A stretch of DNA of 64,000 nucleotides, from contig JANWWT010000002.1 of assembly GCA_025055675.1 (NCBI GenBank), positions 62,001 to 126,000 of the forward strand. Reading direction: 5' to 3'. This DNA is from Pseudanabaenaceae cyanobacterium SKYG29. Lineage in GTDB: Bacteria; Cyanobacteriota; Cyanobacteriia; Pseudanabaenales; Pseudanabaenaceae. How positions within the stretch are numbered: position 1 is the stretch's first letter; the number at the start of each line of letters is the position of its first letter. The notes beneath the pieces were generated by a model. The model saw only the letters and a program-made list of their open reading frames with translations, was not told the origin of the DNA and did not search any database. Made by a program: the position numbers and the translations under genes. Shown piece by piece: positions 27,048 through 36,297 of this stretch.

Positions 27048-28889
27048 ATGACTATCACCATAGCGCCCCAAGCCCATGTCCATCCCCTCTCCCGTGTCAG
27101 TGGGGAGGTGCACATTGCCCAAGATGCGGTTTTAGCCCCAGGGGTAGTAATTCATTCCCAGGCAGGTACGCCCTTCTATATTGGCGGGGGGGCACGGCTG
27201 CAGGAGGGCACGATCGTGGGAGGGATAGCGCAAGGGCGCGTGCTGGGCAAGGACGGCAAGGAGTACGGTGTATGGATCGGGGCAAAGACTGTCCTGACCC
27301 ATTTTTGTTTAGTTTATGGACCCTGCTTCATTGGGGAAAACTGCTTCATAGGCTTTCGCTCCACTATTTTTAACAGCAGAATTGGCGATGGCTGTATTGT
27401 GATGATGCATGCTGTTATCCAGGATGTGGAGATTCCCCCAGGGAAGTATATTGCCAGCGGGTCAGTGATTACCACCCAACAGCAAGCCGACCATCTCCCC
27501 GATATTACCCCTACCGATCGGTTGTTAGCGGAGCAACTGGGGGGAATAGCAATGCCCAGAGTGACCACCCAACCAAGCATCGTTACTAATGGACAGCAAG
27601 AGAGTACAGATATGAAGGAAGGAATAGAGCTTGCTCCCCTGGTGCGGCAGTTACTAGCCCAAGGGCATCGGGTAGGGGCGGAGTATGCTGATACAAGGCG
27701 ATTTAGGACAAGTTCCTGGCAGAGCTGCGCCAATATTCATGCCACTGATGAGTACACCGTACTGCGGAACTTACAAGCCTGCCTAAAGGAACATGAAGGA
27801 GAATATGTGCGCCTCGTGGGGATTGACCCCAAATCGCGGCAAAGGGTGATGGAACAAATTATTCAACGTCCTGGCGAAACTCCTATCGTTGTCCCTACTG
27901 CCAATCCTAGCGGTACAACCACCGCTAAAGTAAGTGCAGCGCCCCCAGTAACTCCCCAAAATGGCAATGCCCCAGACTGGACAACCCAAGTCCGTCAACT
28001 CTTAGCGCAGGGCTACCGTATTGGCACAGAGCACGCGGACGAGCGCCGCTTCAGAACTAGTTCCTGGCATAGCTGCAAACCGATCGAAGCCACCAGTGAA
28101 AGTGGGGTAATTGCAGCCCTCAACGCCTGTTTAGCGGAGCATGCGGGAGAGTACGTGCGGCTATTTGGTATTGACCCCAAGAACAAAAAGCGGGTGGGGG
28201 AAATGATCATCCAACGTCCTGGACAAGTGGCAACTGCTCCCGTCAATACTGCTACGACAACCCAAGGAGCTGCCTCCCCTACTGTCCAACTCAACCCCGA
28301 TGCTGACCTTGCTACCCATGTACGTTCTCTTTTGAGCCAGGGCTATCGCATTGGCACAGAACATGCGGACGAACGTCGCTTCAGAACCAGTTCCTGGCAT
28401 AGCTGCAAACCGATCGAAGCTACCAGTGAAAGTGCCGTTATGGCAGCCCTCAATGCCTGTTTAGCGGAACACGCTGGGGAGTATGTGCGCATGTTTGGCA
28501 TTGACCCCAAGAACAAAAAGCGGGTAGGGGAAGTAATCATTCAGCGTCCCAATGGCAAAGCTCCTGGGCAGACGGCACCTGTCAGCAATGCAACTGTTGC
28601 TACAGCCAGCCCCAGCTACAACAATCTGCCACCCGAAGTAGTACAACATATCCGTCAGATCCTCAGTCAGGGCTACAAAGTCAGTGCTGAGTACGCTGAT
28701 GAAAGACGGTTCCGCACCAGTTCCTGGCAAAGTTGTCCGCCCATCCCCGGCAATACGGAAGGGGAAGTAGTGAGAGCCTTGGAACAACTCTTGAGAGAAC
28801 ACGCAGGGGACTACGTGCGCCTAATCGGTATGGATGGCAAGACCAAACGGCGTGTCCTAGAAACCATCGTGCAACGTCCTAAACGTTAG
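27048..28889 (+). CDS. ccmM: Carboxysome scaffold protein CcmM
   Basis: A 613-residue CcmM. Residues 1 to about 165 form a gamma-carbonic-anhydrase left-handed helix; four Rubisco-small-subunit-like modules follow at about 193-275, 312-391, 421-501 and 530-613, each with RRFRTSSW, joined by Pro/Thr/Ala linkers. The modules bind and cluster Rubisco. By comparison with the Thermosynechococcus domain, His75 is Gly58, His102 is kept as His85 and His107 is Tyr90, so zinc binding is doubtful. The Cys194/Cys200 disulfide is also absent. Modules 1-3 keep a cysteine pair (227/245, 343/361, 453/471); module 4 has one. ATG 27612 (Met189) could start a short CcmM form just before module 1. Confidence 0.95.
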   Translation: MTITIAPQAHVHPLSRVSGEVHIAQDAVLAPGVVIHSQAGTPFYIGGGARLQEGTIVGGIAQGRVLGKDGKEYGVWIGAKTVLTHFCLVYGPCFIGENCFIGFRSTIFNSRIGDGCIVMMHAVIQDVEIPPGKYIASGSVITTQQQADHLPDITPTDRLLAEQLGGIAMPRVTTQPSIVTNGQQESTDMKEGIELAPLVRQLLAQGHRVGAEYADTRRFRTSSWQSCANIHATDEYTVLRNLQACLKEHEGEYVRLVGIDPKSRQRVMEQIIQRPGETPIVVPTANPSGTTTAKVSAAPPVTPQNGNAPDWTTQVRQLLAQGYRIGTEHADERRFRTSSWHSCKPIEATSESGVIAALNACLAEHAGEYVRLFGIDPKNKKRVGEMIIQRPGQVATAPVNTATTTQGAASPTVQLNPDADLATHVRSLLSQGYRIGTEHADERRFRTSSWHSCKPIEATSESAVMAALNACLAEHAGEYVRMFGIDPKNKKRVGEVIIQRPNGKAPGQTAPVSNATVATASPSYNNLPPEVVQHIRQILSQGYKVSAEYADERRFRTSSWQSCPPIPGNTEGEVVRALEQLLREHAGDYVRLIGMDGKTKRRVLETIVQRPKR

Positions 28890-28891
28890 TC

Positions 28892-29410
28892 ATGTACCTT
28901 GCTTCCCTCCAACCCCTCACCACAGCTTACACCTACGGCAATGTGGCAGTTGACCCAACAGCAGTGATTGCACCAGGTGTCCTGCTCCAGGCAGACGAGG
29001 GCTGTAGGATTACTATTGGGGCAGGGGTATGTGTAGGGATGGGAACGATTATCCATGCCCACAAAGGGGACATAACGATCGGGTCTGGGGCAAACCTAGG
29101 GGCAGCAGTACTAGTGGTAGGGAAAGTAGAAATTGGGCAGGGGAGCTGCATTGGCACAGGGGCAACGATCTACAACATCGACATTGGCGCAGGGCAAATA
29201 ATCCCCTCAGGGGCACTGATTACCCAGGAAACCCCTTCTCCCCCGTCGCAAGAAACTACAGCCCAAGAAGGTACGCCCCCTAGTGAACCTACTCCCACTG
29301 CCCAGATTGAAACAGAAGTACGCCAAGTGCAGCAGGGAGTCTCCTATGGACAGATGCAGCTAAATCGTCTGATGGTCAAAATCTTTCCCCATCGGCAGCC
29401 TAGTTCCTAA
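28892..29410 (+). CDS. ccmN: Carboxysome adaptor protein CcmN
   Basis: A 172-residue protein with an N-terminal hexapeptide-repeat helix (residues about 15-115, e.g. ITIGAGVCVGMGTIIHAH) and a Pro/Thr/Glu-rich linker. The C-terminal amphipathic encapsulation peptide reads SYGQMQLNRLMVKIFPHRQ. CcmN binds CcmM through its N-terminal domain and shell proteins through this peptide, linking core to shell. It starts 2 bases after ccmM. Its end overlaps the convergent ParA-like gene by 4 bases. No ccmO, rbcL or carbonic anhydrase gene follows. Confidence 0.93.
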   Translation: MYLASLQPLTTAYTYGNVAVDPTAVIAPGVLLQADEGCRITIGAGVCVGMGTIIHAHKGDITIGSGANLGAAVLVVGKVEIGQGSCIGTGATIYNIDIGAGQIIPSGALITQETPSPPSQETTAQEGTPPSEPTPTAQIETEVRQVQQGVSYGQMQLNRLMVKIFPHRQPSS

Positions 29411-30099
29411 CGCTTTTGCCAATCGCGTTCAATTTCTTCCGCTACCCGTCTGTAATCTGACTCTGCTTCCTTAGCATTCTTACCCCGCCATTGCAGGATC
29501 GATTTTCCCTCTAGGGCAGCCCGTTCGTGGGCTTTGTAGGCACGCACAAAGGCATGACAGGCGGGAATACCGACGGACATCAGTGTATTCTGGGCTTCTA
29601 GGGCTTCAGCAAGACTGCGGGGATCAACTCGAGTCAGTAACACTCTGTGGGCAACCCCAGCGGGCAAAACAGAAGATTTAACGGTTTCAATCAACGCCGC
29701 CAAGTCCATCGGCGCAGGGGGGGTCGGCAACAACAAATAGTGGGAGAGTTTAACTACCGTCGCTAAGGTGTGGGAGCCAAGGTTAGGGGGAGTATCAATC
29801 ACAAGTAGGTCATATTCCCTAGTGGTTGTTATGTCCTGCAGACGCTCCCGATCGGTTATTGCCACCAAATCAAAACCTATGTCTAATTCCGATCGTTTTA
29901 CCCACCAATGGGAAGAACGCTGGGGGTCAGTATCGACCAACAACACCCGTCTGGTTTCGCCAAAGATAGCTGCCAGATTGACTGACGTAGTAGTTTTTCC
30001 TACTCCTCCTTTACCGTTGACAATGGCTAAGATGTGCACAGATGTTAAGAGGGCAATGTAGAGTTTATTCAAAATTGTGGCACTAATCGTTACATCCAA
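29407..30099 (-). CDS. ParA-family ATPase
   Basis: A deviant Walker ATPase. The P-loop reads KGGVGKTTTSVNLA, the switch DTPPNLGSHTL and the Walker A' VDTDPQRSSHWWVKR are present. The frame from ATG 30099 gives 230 residues, but the family usually begins just before ILAIVNGKGG, so GTG 30039 (VHILAIV) is an equally good start with 210 residues. The gene has no ParB partner nearby. ParA-like McdA proteins position carboxysomes and are often encoded near carboxysome genes; because this one is directly beside ccmN, such a role is possible but the adjacent McdB is not seen. Confidence 0.85.
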   Translation of the reverse strand: MDVTISATILNKLYIALLTSVHILAIVNGKGGVGKTTTSVNLAAIFGETRRVLLVDTDPQRSSHWWVKRSELDIGFDLVAITDRERLQDITTTREYDLLVIDTPPNLGSHTLATVVKLSHYLLLPTPPAPMDLAALIETVKSSVLPAGVAHRVLLTRVDPRSLAEALEAQNTLMSVGIPACHAFVRAYKAHERAALEGKSILQWRGKNAKEAESDYRRVAEEIERDWQKR

Positions 30100-30111
30100 C
30101 TACAGTTAGAC

Positions 30112-31609
30112 TTACTTAATGTGCACAAGGAAGATAGTTTTGGGGTCAGTGGCAAACTGGCAAACTTCACCGTAGATTTTACGGGGAGAATTACTACCGC
30201 AGTGCAAAGAGGAGACCATAGCATCGTACTCTGCCTGAGAAAGGACCTGGGCATGAATACCATAGCGTTCTAGCTTGACATAGCCCCAAAACCAGTTGTT
30301 ATAGATGTACTTAGGTACAAGTATACCTATGAGAGGGAACTTTTTTTCCACTAATTTCACCTCTGGCGCACTCTTTTGTATGCCGTGGAGAATTAAGACA
30401 TCGTTATCCTTGAATCCCAAGGATAGCAAATCTGTGGATATGTTAGTGTACAGTATGTTGTCAAATCTCTCTTGAAATCTAAGTGCATTTGCATAAGATA
30501 TACAGATGACGAAACAAAAAGCAATTGGGATAACTACCAACCAAGAGAGTGGTTTTAGCCTGTGTGACAAGAATACATAGCAGCAGTTTCCCAATAGAAT
30601 AACTCCAGCAAAACCAATAAAAAGACGGGGATTGTGTAAAGGATATTTTAAGAAAGACAGAATGCCAAAGGAAAAGAAAAATACGACGAAGGGAATAAGC
30701 AACAACATAGTTGATAGTAGAAATACGATTCCTCTATTGAGTCTTAGTTTGAATAATCTAATCGTAGCCCATAGGTTAGCGAGAGTAGAAGTGACTAGGA
30801 TTGGATACAGGAGCCAATTAGAAATACCCTTCAAGCTGGAGTAAATGTGTCCGACAAAGTCCAGGGCATTTTTAATAATTTGAGTTAACGAGCTATTAGG
30901 ATCAACAGTTTGGCTATACGTCATACTATATTCTCCTGCTAGAAGGGGCTTAGCTATCAGGAAGTAGTAGATAGTATATGAGATGAGAACATTAGCTAAG
31001 AAAGAGATCAGCAGCAGTAAGTTTGATTTAATAGTTTCCTTGGTAATATCAGAGATTAAAAAGTTAGACATAACGTAGATTAACACAAAACTAAATGCCA
31101 GGTTCATAGAAACCTGATACAGGCAAAGGGAAGCATTAATACATGCTACCAGTATGAGCTGCCATATTAGAAAACTATGTATCTTATAATCATTCTTGAG
31201 AAAAGCAAAGGGAACTGCTAATACTAGAACTGATAGACCCATTGGTAGTGAATCATACTGGTAGGATAGATTTTCTAGGAAAAAAGGGTTTAGAGCAACA
31301 ATAAAGTGGTAGACCCTCTATTTGAGGCATAATCGATCGGCATAGAACTAAACCTGCTATACCTGTTGCTATTGCGCCCAATATCTGTGGCAGAGGATAA
31401 ATGTTTTGTAGTGGCGTTCCACCCGCAAGCATTTGCATAACTAATGAAGCCAAGGGTCTAGCGTTGTTATCCCAGCCGGAGTAACCATACATTGATCGAC
31501 CCATGTCATCGATATAAAGAACATTAGCAGAGAGGATTGGCATTACATACAAAACTGAGAGGAGTGCCACTACCCCAATGTCTATTTTGTTAAACTTTGA
31601 TAAACACAT
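30112..31609 (-). pseudogene. GtrII-like glucosyltransferase gene broken by a frameshift
   Basis: Two open frames on the minus strand read as one protein of about 498 residues if a single frameshift near 31313-31318 is repaired. The N-terminal frame (31609-31253) has SANVLYIDDMGRSMYGYSG and the C-terminal frame contains many hydrophobic spans. Its upstream extension reads RVYHFIVALNPFFLENLSY, which continues the first part exactly. This is the layout of the GtrII family, membrane glucosyltransferases that decorate surface polysaccharide. The region is AT-richer than its neighbours and flanked by transposase remnants, so it may have been acquired. A sequencing error cannot be excluded. Confidence 0.7.
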
Positions 31610-31796
31610 AGAAATTTTGGCTCAAATTACAGTAATACTAACATACTCACAGATTACGCTCAATACCAATAATTCTGGAAGGCAGTTGCAAGGGAAAAAC
31701 CACGGCTGGAAAATGTTACTCTAAACCCTGTGAATCTAAAAAACTAACTCTGTACTAACTAAACTGAGATAGCTGGACAGAGACAATAGTGTTGCG

Positions 31797-32113
31797 TCTT
31801 GATACAAGACTTAACCTTCCTCCACCCCAAAATTACCACATAGCGACTTAATGGCTTGCACAGTCACATAGCACACTTTTTCCAGGTATTGGTTGTATAA
31901 CCTGTACCGCTATATCTGCACTACCCCTTCATTACTTAACTTACATCTATCAGATTAGTTGCTAGATAAAATGCACTCTTACGCCGAATACCACACCCAC
32001 TAATCCATGGATACTTGCTCTGTAACTTTCAACCTTCATAACAAATTGTTGTTCTGTCTGACACAAAGCGAGGATGAACTTATAGCTAGCAAAGCCTCTA
32101 TACGTCACAGCAA
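31797..32113 (-). pseudogene. Decayed DDE-type transposase remnant, copy B
   Basis: On the minus strand the fragment FAVTYRGFASYKFILAL corresponds to AVTDRDFASYKSIPAL in copy A at 20.8 kb. Shared DNA blocks, including tcttgatacaagact at 31797-31811, GTTGCTAGATAA near 31970 and acttatagctagcaaag at 32078-32094, are colinear between the two with small length differences. Both copies are full of stops. The catalytic Asp string has changed to TYRG here, so this copy has decayed further at that point. Confidence 0.5.
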
Positions 32114-32265
32114 AGTGGCTGGTAGTTAAGTTTTACCTGCTGGCAATTTGGTAGTCAGATGAATTACTAGGGAGTTGGTAGTGTAAGGACTGACCAAGTT
32201 TGAATTCAACTTTATGTTGTGTTACCTTAACAAATGTACTAGTATTTACACGGATGTTTGGTAGC

Positions 32266-32583
32266 TTAAGCTTTGGGAAAATATGACCCGTTGAACAGGG
32301 ACTGCCGCTGAAGATAGGGATTTAGGTAAGTGTTGGGTTGAGAGTAATCATTGGTAGACAAGGCTGGGAATAAAGACTGACAGTTTTGGGAAAATGCTTT
32401 AGCAAAGAGCGTAAGTTTTCTACTTTTCTTTGTGGTCGGCGTGGATTTTACGCCTTGTTCTTGTAGGTATCGACAATCATTACATATTATTGACTCAATT
32501 GCTGCAGTTCTCTCCCAACTTTCACTATCACGATTTCCTCTGCCTGAGTTACCTTTGTAGATCAGAAAAGCACTGAGTTTGGT
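32266..32583 (-). pseudogene. Stop-free fragment lacking a start, probably a decayed gene
   Basis: On the minus strand 105 codons run without a stop from just after a TGA at 32584-32586 to a TAA at 32266-32268. It includes the strings WERTAAIESIICNDCRYLQ and KSRKLTLFAKAFSQNCQSL. There is no start codon near its beginning, and the frame before the TGA is also open for about 30 codons. It may be a broken gene related to the neighbouring transposase remnant. I do not recognise a family. Confidence 0.35.
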
Positions 32584-32712
32584 TCAATCATTGCCAAGCA
32601 AGTCTTGGAGTAAACAATGGATGAATTGCACAAGATGTCCCTTTGCCTGTTTGGATTTAAGGTGATTCCTACACCCTTTTGGGGTTCAAGGGTCATACAA
32701 CCCCTTAATTAT

Positions 32713-33600
32713 TTATTCTACGATTAGTTGGTTGCTAGTGTCAAAAGTGACAGTAAAGGTAGCTACCCGATCGGGTTTAATATCCTGGTTTTGTCGGCGC
32801 AGAGTTTCCAGGGGTAGTTCCTCCTGCATGCGGTTTAACACTTCTTCCGCCGCTTCTCCCAGTCTTTCTCTGGTCGCCGGTGTTTCTTTATAAGCAACTA
32901 TCCTACCATTTTGGTCAACCGTCACTTGGTAGGTAAGAGGCACATCAAAGGTACGAGCATTAACCCAGGTGTCATTGAGGAGAGCGAGTAAATCCTCACG
33001 CAGTTTTTCCAGCTCTTCTACATTGGTAATTGGTTGGGGGGGAACAACAGGGGTGGGAAGAGGACTGACAGGGGTGGGTAGGGGAGGAGGTTCTTGACGT
33101 TTTGGTTCGGGAATGGGCACAAACCACAGAGCTAAAGCTACAGCCAATACACTGGTAATACCAACCACAGCAGGAACAGCAGGACTGACAGGAGTGACAG
33201 GCGGTCTCAGCTCCGGTAGGGCAATCACCACATCAGGTAGGGTTTGGGTATCTAGGCACAATTGATCGAGGGCTTCCATCAAATCAAATAACTGCACTCG
33301 ATCGAGGTCTAGTTCTATTTCCCCATCCTCTGTAGTTATGTGCAGGTGGTATTGGTAACCCTGGGGCGTAATTTTAATGTGGTCGTGATGATACTCGGTT
33401 ACATCCCCGCTGAGCAACTGCTGACAAAAATAACTAACCCCCTGGACTAGATAGGTAAGCAATTCTTTCCCGCCGCTGATTTCCTTACCCCCCACCTGAC
33501 AACTAAAACGGGTCAGGAGGGTCATTTGCTGGTCATCCGTTGTACTTAGTCCCTCCAGGAGGAGGGCGCAACTAGGAGTAATGTAAGACCGCTGTAACAC
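32713..33600 (-). CDS. DUF4335 protein, single-span
   Basis: A 295-residue cyanobacterial protein. An N-terminal domain of about 130 residues (QRSYITPSCALLLEGLS) is followed by a transmembrane segment near residues 145-163 (VGITSVLAVALALWFVPIP), a Pro-rich linker and a C-terminal globular domain (LTYQVTVDQNGRIVAYKE). This matches DUF4335. Its function is unknown. The start codon overlaps the DUF3038 stop by one base, and the two families are regularly neighbours in cyanobacteria, which suggests a shared process. Confidence 0.75.
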   Translation of the reverse strand: MLQRSYITPSCALLLEGLSTTDDQQMTLLTRFSCQVGGKEISGGKELLTYLVQGVSYFCQQLLSGDVTEYHHDHIKITPQGYQYHLHITTEDGEIELDLDRVQLFDLMEALDQLCLDTQTLPDVVIALPELRPPVTPVSPAVPAVVGITSVLAVALALWFVPIPEPKRQEPPPLPTPVSPLPTPVVPPQPITNVEELEKLREDLLALLNDTWVNARTFDVPLTYQVTVDQNGRIVAYKETPATRERLGEAAEEVLNRMQEELPLETLRRQNQDIKPDRVATFTVTFDTSNQLIVE

Positions 33601-34151
33601 TATTCGACTGCCCCATCCATCAAACTATGCCACAGACGCTGTTCCCCCCCACTGCCACTGATAAAAAATAGTTCTACTAATAATTGCAATGCCATCTCCC
33701 TCCCCTCTGCTGGGGATAACTTAGTGCGCATGCGGTGGGCATAGAGTTCTTGGAACCGATCGATGTAAAAGTCCACATACCCCTGATTCTGTTGTATGCC
33801 TAGGGACTCCAGTTTCCCCTCCAGTTGTTGTTGGTAGGTGGTCACCAGAAAGCGTAGGACAGTGTGTAGTTGTCGCGCTACCTGACACACAATCGCTACT
33901 AAAGCTTTGGCTTCTTCCCATTGTAGGAAACCCCTTTGGTAGGACTTGCGTAGGGGATTAGTGTTGCGCAACCGCCAGAAAGCCACCCGATGCGGTACCC
34001 ACTTTTCCAGCCCCAATTCCTGCACTGCCGTTAACAATACCTCCACTGCTTCCAGGTGTAATGCCTCAAAAGCCGTCATCATGTTATCCAAATGCATTGC
34101 CACCGATCGGGGACAACGGGGGAGTAGGTCTGTGGGCACCTCCAGGGGCAT
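33600..34151 (-). CDS. DUF3038 protein
   Basis: A mostly helical soluble protein of 183 residues with no signal or membrane segment. Conserved-looking blocks are LDNMMTAFEALHLEAVE, NPLRKSYQRGFLQWEEAKA and the C-terminal RLWHSLMDG. It matches my memory of DUF3038. The start touches the rpsD stop and its stop touches the DUF4335 start, so rpsD-DUF3038-DUF4335 probably form one transcript. Confidence 0.75.
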   Translation of the reverse strand: MPLEVPTDLLPRCPRSVAMHLDNMMTAFEALHLEAVEVLLTAVQELGLEKWVPHRVAFWRLRNTNPLRKSYQRGFLQWEEAKALVAIVCQVARQLHTVLRFLVTTYQQQLEGKLESLGIQQNQGYVDFYIDRFQELYAHRMRTKLSPAEGREMALQLLVELFFISGSGGEQRLWHSLMDGAVE

Positions 34152-34759
34152 CAGGCTTGCCGTGAGTAGAACTCAACAACTAGTAGCTCATTGACGTTTA
34201 GGGCTACCCATTCCCGCTCAATCACACCGTTTACCTTGCCTATCAATTTCGTCTTATCTAATTCCAAATGACTAGGAATGTTGGCCAGCCCAGGGTATTC
34301 CAAATTTTGCTGCACAAGTTGGCGCGATCGTTCGTTTTCTCTCACCCCAATTATATCGCCAGGGCGACAGCCGTAGCTAGGAATGGTGACAATGCGGTTA
34401 TTGACAGTGATATGTCCGTGACTAACTAACTGGCGGGCGGCGGGAATTGTAGGAGCCATTCCCAAACGGAAGACCGTGTTATCTAGGCGCATCTCCAGGA
34501 GTTGCAGGAGTACTAACCCCGTAGAACCCTTGACGCGGCGTGCTCGTTTGACGTACCGCAGGAGTTGTCTTTCACTCAGACCGTAATTGAACCGTAACTT
34601 TTGTTTTTCCTCTAGGCGGATAGCATATTCTGATTTCTTCTTGCGGTTCTGCCCATGTTGCCCTGGTGGATAGGGGTGTTTGGGCTGCTTGCGCGTTAAG
34701 CCTGGTAAATCCCCCAAGCGGCGGACAATCCTTAACCGTGGTCCCCGATACCGAGACAT
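34151..34759 (-). CDS. rpsD: 30S ribosomal protein S4
   Basis: S4 of 202 residues, an early 16S rRNA binder. The start [21 protein letters not shown], the [20 protein letters not shown] region, the S4 RNA-binding domain ([31 protein letters not shown]) and the C-terminal VVEFYSRQA are all standard for the cyanobacterial/chloroplast form. It is not in a large ribosomal cluster, which is usual for rpsD in cyanobacteria. It is divergent from recR with a 68-base spacer. Confidence 0.96.
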   Translation of the reverse strand: MSRYRGPRLRIVRRLGDLPGLTRKQPKHPYPPGQHGQNRKKKSEYAIRLEEKQKLRFNYGLSERQLLRYVKRARRVKGSTGLVLLQLLEMRLDNTVFRLGMAPTIPAARQLVSHGHITVNNRIVTIPSYGCRPGDIIGVRENERSRQLVQQNLEYPGLANIPSHLELDKTKLIGKVNGVIEREWVALNVNELLVVEFYSRQA

Positions 34760-34809
34760 GAATTTCCTTGCAAAAATCTACAGCCTTTCTAGTATAAAGT
34801 TAGGTAGGT

Positions 34810-34815
34810 TGTCAA
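34810..34815 (-). promoter_or_regulatory. Possible -35 box for rpsD
   Basis: Read on the minus strand, a perfect TTGACA lies in the short spacer between rpsD and recR. It is followed by AT-rich sequence including TATACT, but the gap to that box is only 13 bases, so the -10 element is uncertain. Confidence 0.35.
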
Positions 34816-34827
34816 CGCAAATATTTT

Positions 34828-35421
34828 TTGTATACTCCCCCCCTTGCCCGCCTGATTGAACAGCTACAACGGCTGCCAGGGATTGGACCCAAGTCAGCCC
34901 AGCGGTTAGCTCTCTATTTACTGTCCCGCCCCGAGGAGGAAGTGACGGCTCTAGCTCAGGCTATCCTGGAGTGCAAGGAAAGGGTGGGGCACTGCCAAGT
35001 GTGTGGTTATCTTTCCGTTGACCCTGTATGCGAGATTTGCCGTAACCCCGATCGGGATGACTCTACCATCTGTGTGGTCTGCGATAGCCGCGATGTGATT
35101 GCCCTGGAAAAAACACGGGAATACTGGGGCAAGTACCATGTGTTGGGGGGGGTAATTTCCCCCATGCAGGGGATCGGTCCTGACCAGTTAAATATCCAGA
35201 CGTTGGTGCGGCGGGTAGCCCAGGGGGGAGTCAAAGAGGTGATTCTGGCTATCAATCCCACAGTGGAGGGGGAAACAACGACTTTCTATGTGGGCAAGTT
35301 ACTCAAGGAATTTACCAAGGTGACGCGCATTGCCTTTGGCATTCCCATGGGGGGAGATTTGGAATACGCTGATGAAATGACCCTGATTAAAGCGATCGAG
35401 GGCAGGCAGGAGTTAAAATAG
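34828..35421 (+). CDS. recR: Recombination protein RecR
   Basis: RecR of 197 residues, which with RecO and RecF loads RecA at gaps. The helix-hairpin-helix start [20 protein letters not shown], the C4 zinc motif [16 protein letters not shown], the Toprim segment [15 protein letters not shown] and the [13 protein letters not shown] block are intact. The only usable start in frame before the conserved region is TTG 34828, and no good ribosome site precedes it, so expression may be low. Confidence 0.94.
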   Translation: MYTPPLARLIEQLQRLPGIGPKSAQRLALYLLSRPEEEVTALAQAILECKERVGHCQVCGYLSVDPVCEICRNPDRDDSTICVVCDSRDVIALEKTREYWGKYHVLGGVISPMQGIGPDQLNIQTLVRRVAQGGVKEVILAINPTVEGETTTFYVGKLLKEFTKVTRIAFGIPMGGDLEYADEMTLIKAIEGRQELK

Positions 35422-35442
35422 CGGAGTGTTTGGAGAACGGGT

Positions 35443-36297
35443 GTGGATTTTCAGTCAGTCATCCTCACATTGCAAAATTACTGGAGCGATCGGGGTTGCC
35501 TCATTGCCCAACCCTACGACATGGAAAAGGGAGCCGGCACTATGAATCCCCATACTTTTTTACGCGCGATCGGTCCTGACCCCTGGCATGTAGCTTATGT
35601 GGAACCCTGTCGCCGCCCCACGGATGGACGCTATGGCGAAAACCCCAACCGTCTCCAGCATTATTACCAGTTCCAAGTGTTGTTGAAGCCTTCCCCCGAT
35701 GATGTCCTAGAGCAATACCTAGACAGTTTGAAGGTGTTGGGCATTGACCCCGCTGACCATGACATTCGGCTTGTAGAAGATGATTGGGAATCCCCCACTT
35801 TGGGAGCCTGGGGTGTGGGCTGGGAAGTATGGCTTGATGGCATGGAAGTTACCCAGTTTACCTATTTTCAGCAGGCGGGGGGTCTTGACTGCCGTCCGGT
35901 GTCCGTAGAAATTACCTATGGTTTAGAGCGGTTGGCAATGTACCTGCAGGGAGTGGATTCGATTTTTGATATTGTCTGGCGGGGCAACATCACCTATGGT
36001 CAAGTACACCATCGCAATGAGGTGGAGCAGAGCTACTACAACTTCGGCAGCAAGGGACAAAACAACCAACGACTGTTCCAGCTCTTCCAGGAATATGAGA
36101 TGGAGGCGCAGGAGCAAATCAAGGCGGAACTACCCCTGCCTGCTTTTGACTACGTTTTGAAGTGCTCCCATACCTTCAACCTCCTGGACGCTAGGGGTGT
36201 AATCTCCGTCACGGAACGCACTCGGTATATCGCCCGCATCCGCCAGCTTGCCCGCCAAGTCGCCAAACTCTACCTAGAATCTAGCAGTACTGGCTGA
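35443..36297 (+). CDS. glyQ: Glycyl-tRNA synthetase alpha subunit
   Basis: The catalytic alpha chain of the bacterial alpha2beta2 glycyl-tRNA synthetase, 284 residues, starting at GTG 35443 with [19 protein letters not shown]. The signature blocks [38 protein letters not shown] and [14 protein letters not shown] are present. The beta-chain gene glyS is not in the window, as is common in cyanobacteria. The 3' end overlaps the convergent TerB-like gene by 17 bases. Confidence 0.96.
   Translation: MDFQSVILTLQNYWSDRGCLIAQPYDMEKGAGTMNPHTFLRAIGPDPWHVAYVEPCRRPTDGRYGENPNRLQHYYQFQVLLKPSPDDVLEQYLDSLKVLGIDPADHDIRLVEDDWESPTLGAWGVGWEVWLDGMEVTQFTYFQQAGGLDCRPVSVEITYGLERLAMYLQGVDSIFDIVWRGNITYGQVHHRNEVEQSYYNFGSKGQNNQRLFQLFQEYEMEAQEQIKAELPLPAFDYVLKCSHTFNLLDARGVISVTERTRYIARIRQLARQVAKLYLESSSTG

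Larger units (their letters stand above)
31610..32712. other. Gene-poor, AT-rich stretch with decayed mobile DNA
   Basis: No intact gene is visible in about 1.1 kb. It holds the second transposase remnant at 31797-32113 and a stop-free fragment at 32266-32583 (separate entries). Short upstream frames such as one reading MTLEPQKGVGITLNPNR near 32650-32690 could be further pieces of the same dead gene. Nothing recognisable as a regulatory site was found. Confidence 0.6.

Noticed and set aside
32660-32710. tRNA-like GGTTCAAGG string
   Set aside because: No cloverleaf could be drawn around it; acceptor and anticodon arms are missing.
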